Positions 58,197 to 64,000 of a stretch of DNA of 64,000 nt are shown here, in pieces. The stretch is from Zingiber officinale (Eukaryota > Streptophyta > Magnoliopsida > Zingiberales > Zingiberaceae): NCBI RefSeq assembly GCF_018446385.1, contig NC_055999.1:84424281-84488280 (forward strand), given 5' to 3'. Each line of letters starts with the position of its first letter. Position 1 is the first letter of the stretch. A program made the translations under genes and the position numbers. The notes under the pieces are model-generated. The model did not search any database. It saw only the letters and a list, made by a program, of their open reading frames with translations, and was not told where the DNA came from.

Positions 58197-58805
58197 AAAT
58201 CTTAGAGTCGAACCGGCGACTATAAACCCCCCGACTTGAAGACCGTCGAGCAGCGACGTTAAATCTTAGAGTCAAACCGGCGACTATAAACCCCCCGGCC
58301 TGAAGACCGTCGAGCAGCGACGTTAAATCTTAGAGTCGAACCGGCGACTATAAACCCCCCGGCGTGAAGACCGTCGAGCAGCGACGTTAAATCTTAGAGT
58401 CAAACCGGCGACTATAAACCCCCCGGCCTGAAGACCGTCGAGCAGCGACGTTAAATCTTAGAGTCGAACCGGCGACTATAAACCCCCCGGCGTGAAGACC
58501 GTCGAGCAGTGACGTTAAATCTTAGAGTTGAACCGGCGACTATAGACCCTCCAGCCGGAAGACCGTCGAGCAGCGACGTTAAATCTTAGAGTCGAACCAG
58601 CGACTACAAACCCTCTGGCCGGAATATCGTCTAGCAGCGACGTTAAATCTTAGAGTCGAACCGGCGACTATAAACCTTCCGGCCGAAAGACCGTCGAGCA
58701 ACGACGTTAAATCTTAGAGTCAAACCGGCGACTATAAATCCTCCGACCGGAAGACCGTCGAGCGGCGACGTTAAACTTCAGAGTCGGACTGGCGACTATA
58801 AACCC
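58197..58805. repeat. 64-bp tandem array in the Tat element
   Basis: Nine regular units start with CTTAGAGTCRAACCGGCGAC at 58201, 58265, 58329, 58393, 58457, 58521, 58585, 58649 and 58713, and a degenerate tenth starts near 58776. Spacing is exactly 64 bp. Units 2-5 alternate in matched variants (GTCAAA with GGCCTG; GTCGAA with GGCGTG), giving a 128-bp higher-order unit. Confidence 0.95.
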
Positions 58806-59147
58806 ACCAGATGAGGCAGCGTCGCGTGGAGGCACTTCAGCGAGACACTAGCAGAAAGTCCATGAAAGATGGAAAGTCGTTTGACCGATCGACATAATGA
58901 AGAAAAACACTAAGCGAAAGGCTCATAGAAATCCCAGGCAGAGTGGAAGGTCGTTTAACCAATCTGCGAAATTTAAAAATTCCCTGCGAGAAAAAGGGTC
59001 AAGCGACCGGTCGACACAGTTAAAAGAAACCCGAAATGAAAGGTTAACACAGCAAGAGCGGGCATTCATTTAAAGATAGCATTTAAAAGTTACAGATGCC
59101 ACATGAAAATAAAAGTCTAGCCGATCGGTAAAATTACAGAAGATACT
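58806..59147. other. spacer between tandem array and antisense gene
   Basis: Mixed sequence with GGTCG/CGACC words. It would hold the 3' UTR of the antisense gene. No frame is supported. Confidence 0.5.
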
Positions 59148-61376
59148 TCATTCAAGGTAGTCAAAAATATGCTTTGGGATGGTGGTGAGAAGCGCCGCAT
59201 GCTCTATAGCAGGGATGACCACGGAGTCGGGGAGCTGGCCCTTGGACTTCAAATAGTCCGCCATGGCGGTGATGGCCAGCTCGAAGGCGATCACTAGCCG
59301 GTCGCACACCTCCACAAATTCCGCCGAGCGGATGTAGTTTTGCCTCAAGGCAGCAACGCGGCCCGGCTCCGCCTCTTGGTACTCCTTGAAGGCAGCACGG
59401 GAAGCATCAAGAGCCCCCTGCAGGTCCTTCAAATCGTCCTTAAGCTTAGTCACCTCCTCCGATCGGCCTTTCTGCTCGCCTTCTAGCAGCTCAGCTAGCT
59501 CATTCACACGCTGCTCCAGAGCTCGGGCTTCTACATTCTTTTTTTCCAGATCAGCGATGGCGGTGTTCTTCCGAGTGGTGGCTAGCTCAATCTTGTGGTC
59601 ATAGGATTTGACCTTTTTGTCTAACTGGTCCAACATGTAAGCCTGGTCGGCCGTCTTCTTCCTCTCGGCCTCTAGCAGATCCTTGGTTTTGTCGAGCTCC
59701 TTCTGCAGCTCGGCATAAGAAGGGCCTTGGGAAGACGATGGACCGCCCTGACTCTTTAGCCTCTTCAGCTCGTCCTCCACCATTGCCAAGCGTTGGAGAC
59801 AACAATCTCTTCCACCCATCGCTGATGAACACGGAAAGGTTAAAAGGCCGATCGGGAAAACTACATAAAGGAGAAATAAACCTTACCCCTGTGGATTGCT
59901 GCATGTGGTTGTCAGCTAGCTTGTCGAGCGGTATCAAGGCCACACGGGTCCGAGCGTCTGCCCACATCTCCGCAAGGGGCCCCTTCATAGTGATCATATG
60001 CTCGGGGGCTGTCGGCCGATCGGACTCGGCCATGAACGCCTCGGTAAGGAGGTGCAGAGTGGCCCTAACAGTGCGGCGCCGGCCCGGAGTCGTTTGAGCT
60101 GACACCAAAGGATCAGAGGCCGGACTGGACATGGTGGATAGAATTCCTGAGCGAAGGACTCGGCGGGGTACCGGAGGAAGGGAGTTGACCGGAACCGCTT
60201 CGATGGGGGCTGTAGGCGCATCCAGCTGAGAGGGAGTCCGGTCGGAGGATAGCGCCTCGACTGATGGTTCTTTGCCGCGTTGAGAGGCGGTGCCCGTCCG
60301 CTCGGACGCTTGCACTGCGGAGGTTGCCGACCGGAGGGGCTTCTCAACTCGCCGTCTTTTCTTGTCAAGTGGGAGTTTGTCCTCCGGATCGGAGCTTTCC
60401 TCTCGTATGACCAGTTCTTTGCTAGAAGTTGCACCGCCGGCAGCATCCATAGGCGAAGCCTGAGCGGCCGACTTGCCTGCTTGCGCTTCACTTTCATCCT
60501 CGTGAGAGCCGACCGGAGCAATGCCCAGTTGCTCCATTTCCTTGGCCGCTGCCGCTTAGAGCGCAGCCGCTTTCTTCTTCAGAATTCTGAACAGCACGGA
60601 CTCCATTATGATATTCGCTGCAAATAAAAAAGAAGGAAATCAGTTAGAACTCAAGGCAAATGTACAAGGGAAGTTCTTACCAAAGCTGCTCGGAAGGGGG
60701 GTCCGGCTCGGACTCAAATCAAATATGTACATCACTCCTTCAGGTAGGAGCTTGTTGATATTGAGCTTCAGACCGGCTAGCAGATCGTTGCTTGAAGATA
60801 GTCTGGTTGAGTCTTAAATTTCTTCAACTCGGGAGAGATGGGTGGTCCGACCTGCCATTTCGTACGGAAGGGGAGTCGCTTGGGAACACGCAGGTAGAAA
60901 AAATTATCTTTCCAATGTTTGTTGGAAGAGGGTAGCTTATCAAAAAAGACTAAGCCGGGTCGAGCTTGAAACAGATAAGTGCCCGGCTCGGATTGCTTAG
61001 GATAATAAAAATAATAGAAGATCTCTGGGCGGAGGGGAATGTTGTGTATCTTAAATAAGACCACAACTCCGCACAGGAGGCGAAAAGTGTTGGGAACCAA
61101 TTGGGCGAGCGGAATGCCGAAAAAGTTGCAAACTTCAACAATGAAGGGGTGGAGGGGAAACCGCAGACCGACTACGAATTGGTCGCGGAAAAGACAAAAG
61201 CCGCGGCTCGGTGGTTTGTGCAGCCGAGCGGAAGGTGAAGGTAAAATTAGTTCAAAATCGGAAGGGATATCAAAAGCGTTAAACAGGCTCTCGGCATCGC
61301 GCCGATCGAACCGCGACTCCATGGTGGTATACCATGGGCCGAGAGCCGGGTCCGCGGGCTGAGAGGAACTCGCCAT
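59148..61376 (-). CDS. antisense gene of the Tat element (gypsy-type transposon domain plus coiled coil)
   Basis: On the minus strand: exon 1 61376-60681, exon 2 60617-59887, exon 3 59821-59148, with small GT-AG introns 60618-60680 and 59822-59886. Exon 1 starts MASSSQPADP and carries a domain like PF04195 (putative gypsy type transposon): FCLFRDQFVVGLRFPLHPF, LAQLVPNTFRLLCGVVVLF, FYLRVPKRLPF. It shifts frame by one base near 60783 and reads on to LLPEGVMYIF. Exon 2 joins in phase, has one early in-frame stop and an acidic/basic disordered region. Exon 3 is a long coiled coil (DELKRLKS to about LDASRAAFKEY) with a conserved-looking end. The exon 2-3 joint is out of phase by one base, so this copy is damaged. 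Function is unknown; Grande-like elements have comparable antisense genes. Confidence 0.75.
60618..60680 (-). other. intron 1 of the antisense gene
   Basis: 63 bp, GTAAGAAC to TTATTTGCAG on the minus strand. The phase matches on both sides (phase 1), which supports a genuine spliced antisense transcript. Confidence 0.7.
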
Positions 61377-61660
61377 CGCCAGAGTAATGGAGGAAGCAGA
61401 AATCAAAAAGGAAAGCAAATGAGCAAGCGAGGAGAGGAGCAAAGCAGTAACCAAAAGACGAAACGCGGCCAAGAGCATGAAGAAAACACAGGAATCAAAG
61501 GAAGAAAGGCGAAAGAACCTTACAAAGAGGTAGAGGATCGAAGGAAGGAGGCGGGGAGTCATCGGAGCACGGGGACTCGGAATCACCGGAACACTGAAGC
61601 ACCGAGGAAGGCTGCGGGACACGCGAAGGCAAAAGTGCGCCGGAGGAAGAAGGTGAAGGC

Positions 61661-61668
61661 TTTATAAG
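61661..61668 (-). promoter_or_regulatory. TATA box of the antisense gene
   Basis: The minus strand reads CTTATAAAG, 285 bp upstream of the antisense start codon and well outside the 3' LTR. The gene therefore seems to have its own promoter. Confidence 0.5.
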
Positions 61669-61679
61669 GTCGGGCCCGA

Positions 61680-62060
61680 TCGGCCTCGACCGTCGGATGC
61701 AGGTCACATGAATCGAGGTCCCCATCGGGCCGTTCATTTCAAACCGCCGATGTCCCATCAGACACATCGCCGAGCAGTACGATGACGCCAGCGGAGGTGC
61801 CACGGGGCACCATGCCATAGGGGCGCATTTAATGAGCGCCATTACGGCACGCAGCATGCGTGCTCGATCTTAATGGAGAAGATTTGCATAAATCCCGAAG
61901 AGATCCGAAGGGCGTCAACGTTGACCGTCGACACGGTAGCAAAGCCAACGGCAGTAAAAGGCCAAGCGGCCATGAGGAGGAACATTCCATAAAGTGGCAG
62001 AGCGGTGTCACTCCGGCTGACCGGTAGTCCAGCCAGTCGAACTTAGCGCCTCCTTCGACT
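61680..62060. other. upstream region of the antisense gene
   Basis: GC-rich sequence between the antisense promoter and the polypurine tract. No frame is supported on either strand. Confidence 0.5.
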
Positions 62061-62063
62061 AGA

Positions 62064-62080
62064 CTTGAGGGGGAGGCATG
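62064..62080 (+). other. polypurine tract of Tat element
   Basis: CTTGAGGGGGAGGCATG immediately precedes the 3' LTR. Confidence 0.8.
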
Positions 62081-62561
62081 TGATCCGGTGGTAAGGACGG
62101 GGGACCCTCATTGGCGGAAGGTCAACGACACATGGAGGTCAAAGATCAAGAGATTCAACCCTGAGACCCGACCGACCGGACTGAGAGGGCCAACCGGCCA
62201 CCCGACCGACCGAAATGAGATGGCCGACCGGCCGAGAATCCCCCGAGCCGAATAAAAGACAACCCGACTAGAGGTCGGGTTTCCGATGCTCAATGTAAAA
62301 AGGTTTCAGGGTCGAGCGAGCAGTCCGTTCGACCGGGGCACAAGGCAACAAAGGCAGGAGCAATCTCATCCGAGCATAAGACCGGGAGTCCTCCCAGTAG
62401 GACCGATACCTACAACCAGGGCAGAAGTGATATGCCTGCCGAGCGGCCGAACCGCTCGGCCCTGGAACAGACAAAATGCGCAATAGGACAAAGGAGACAA
62501 GGGATAACATCACCCTCGAGACATCCGCCTCTGACAGGCAGCAAGGTTGGCGGCCGAGCCG
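62081..62561 (+). repeat. 3' LTR of Tat element, interrupted
   Basis: Matches 51934-52414 with few differences, then stops abruptly at the terminal TGTTAGG of a foreign LTR. The remainder should lie beyond the window. Confidence 0.9.
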
Positions 62562-63174
62562 TGTTAGGACCTTCGGATAGCGGCTAGAGAGGGGGGGTGT
62601 GAATAGCCGACCTCAAATTATCGTTTCTTCCTACAATTTAGGTTAGTGCAGCGGAAATACAATGTAGAAACGAAAGTGGAGAAGATCAAACCTCAAACAC
62701 GATGATGTAACGAGGTTCGGAGATGATACTCCTACTCCTCGGCGTGTCCGTAAGGTGGACGAAGCCTATCAATCCATCGGTGGATGAGACCCCGGATAAC
62801 CGGCTAATATGAACTCCTTCTGGGTGGAGAAACCTCGCCACAATCTCTCTTGCAACAGCAAGAATGGAGTATAACCAATAGAGAAAGAAAACAAGAACAA
62901 TATAAATGTAAAAACACTTTGCTTGCCTTCTCGTCGACTGGAGTTCGATGAAGCAGCAACTTCACGATGTCAACAGCAGCTGATCACCCAGTCGAGGGAA
63001 GCTCACACGAAGCTTCAGGAATAGGGAGCTCAGCAAAGCTCAGATCGCAAGAGTGAGGAACAAGAAGAAGAGTTTCGAGAGAGATCTTTCTTTTCCTGTA
63101 GCAGCTTTATATCCTGCACCTGCGAAGAAGACAAAGAGCAACACAGAAATCTAGCCTGTCGCATCGGTTAGGCT

Positions 63175-63475
63175 CGGACCGATCAGCTCCATCCCGATCG
63201 GTCCAGAGGATTGACGGCCTGGGACCGATCAGTTCTAGGCCGACGGCCCCAGATCGATCAACCAACTCTCACAGAGTTGGTTGAAGTCTGATCGGTCCGG
63301 ACCGATCGACTATAGGTGGATCGGTCCACGCACCGATCTCCTCCTATCGCCTCAAGTCCATCGCTCGATCGGTTCACGCATCGATCGCCAACCCACGTAA
63401 ATATTCTGCTTGTCATCGATTAGTCACCGCACCGATCCGCATAATTAGAGATCACCGATCGCCACTAGACCGATC
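63175..63475 (-). repeat. palindrome array of the right-end LTR
   Basis: About eight GATCGGTC...GACCGATC dyads, for example CTGATCGGTCCGGACCGATC. This is the same motif as in copies A and B although the neighbouring tandem repeat differs. Confidence 0.85.
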
Positions 63476-63514
63476 CAATTCCTTAGAGCTTCCCTAAACC
63501 CCAAAGCCTTCCTG

Positions 63515-64000
63515 CCTAGAGAACGAGCCACCGAGCCCTCTCTGACCTAGTCCGGAGAACGAGCCACCGAGCCCTCTCCGACTTCCACGTTCGTCCGGAG
63601 AACGAGCCACCGAGCCCTCTCTGACTTAGTCCAGAGAACGAGCTACCGAGCCCTCTCCGACTTTATCCGATCCAGAGAACGAGCTCCCGAGCCCTCTCTG
63701 ACCTAGTCCGGAGAACGAGCTACCGAGCCCTCTCCGACTTCCACGTCCGGTCCAGAGAACGAGCTCCCGAGCCCTCTCTGACCTAGTCCGGAGAACGAGC
63801 TACCGAGCCCTCTCCGACTTCCACGTCCGGTCCAGAGAACGAGCTCCCGAGCCCTCTCTGACCTAGTCCGGAGAACGAGCTACCGAGCCCTCTCCGACTT
63901 CCTCATCTGGTCCAGAGAACGAGCTCCCGAGCCCTCTCTGACCTAGTTCGGAGAACGAGCTGCCGAGCCCTCTCTGACTTCGTCTGGTCCAGAGAACGAG
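63515..64000. repeat. 80-bp two-part tandem array (36 + 44 bp)
   Basis: AGAGAACGAGC and CCGAGCCCTCTC words recur at 63521, 63557, 63600, 63636, 63677, 63713, 63757, 63793 and 63837 and continue to the window end. Spacing alternates between 36 and 41-44 bp, that is, an 80-bp higher-order unit. Confidence 0.92.

Larger units (their letters stand above)
51934..62561 (+). mobile_element. Tat-lineage Ty3/gypsy element (3' LTR cut by another insertion)
   Basis: It runs from the 5' LTR (51934-52804) through primer site, gag, protease, RT, two RNase H domains, integrase, a tandem array and a long antisense gene to the polypurine tract and the first 481 bp of the 3' LTR (62081-62561). The second RNase H and the antisense frame between pol and the 3' LTR are known from Tat elements such as Grande. 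Stops and shifts occur in every domain. Confidence 0.92.
62562..64000 (-). mobile_element. Sirevirus-like LTR inserted in the Tat 3' LTR (3' LTR of an element or solo LTR)
   Basis: The minus strand ends CCTAACA at 62562. Its R-U5 matches copies A and B of the first family. It carries a TATA-like motif (GATATAAAG on the minus strand, about 63107-63115), GATCGGTC/GACCGATC dyads (63175-63475) and a distinct tandem array upstream. Since the flank is Tat LTR and not a primer site, this is a 3' LTR or a solo LTR. The rest runs off the window. Confidence 0.85.

Noticed and set aside
58201..58805. Regular repeats resembling a CRISPR array
   Set aside because: The 64-bp units are contiguous without unique spacers, in a plant retrotransposon; it is a tandem satellite.
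63515..64000. Regularly spaced repeat resembling a CRISPR array
   Set aside because: The spacers are themselves repeated (36/44-bp alternation) and lie in an LTR.

Overview
This is a plant nuclear genome window. Spliced genes with GT-AG introns, an intronless peptide:N-glycanase A-like gene and several kinds of plant LTR retrotransposon, a LINE, a hAT transposon and a SINE all point that way. The steep 5'-to-3' GC gradient in the 48.8-50.7 kb gene suggests a commelinid monocot. A Zingiberales genome (ginger/turmeric type) is my guess, not something the sequence proves.

Layout. (1) 1-10461: two copies of a gag-only Ty1/copia element with Sirevirus traits lie head to head. Copy A (minus) appears to sit inside the 5' LTR of copy B (plus). 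(2) 10462-16403: a low-gene interval with a hAT-like fragment, an intact three-exon DUF538 gene (12865-15037), a 201-bp tRNA-derived SINE with a 17-bp target-site duplication, and the first recognisable exon of a TIM22-like gene fragment. (3) 16404-47137: one old Sirevirus-like element (C1) sits inside an intron of that TIM22 fragment. It has itself received a hAT transposon (19016-21960), a full-length RTE-type LINE (23514-35051) and a second Sirevirus-like element, C2 (38238-44825). The LINE was in turn split by a young Del/Tekay-type Ty3/gypsy element (24040-32393). (4) 47138-48406: the last two TIM22 exons. (5) 48847-50733: an intact PNGase A-like gene on the minus strand. (6) 51147-51893: a probable solo LTR. 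(7) 51934 onward: a Tat-lineage Ty3/gypsy element with RT, degenerate RNase H, a second (archaeal-type) RNase H, DD35E integrase, a 64-bp tandem array and a spliced antisense gene. Its 3' LTR is cut at 62562 by another minus-strand LTR of the first family, which runs off the window.

Only two genes look functional as cellular genes: DUF538 and PNGase A-like. Nearly everything else is nested mobile DNA. Junctions, target-site duplications and decay give a relative order: TIM22 intron, then C1, then LINE/hAT/C2, then the Tekay-type element inside the LINE. The most notable recurring signals are dense arrays of short palindromes in the U3 of the Sirevirus-like LTRs, loss of the same part of gag in two gag-only families, an internally deleted but recently mobile Tekay derivative, and the antisense gene of the Tat element.
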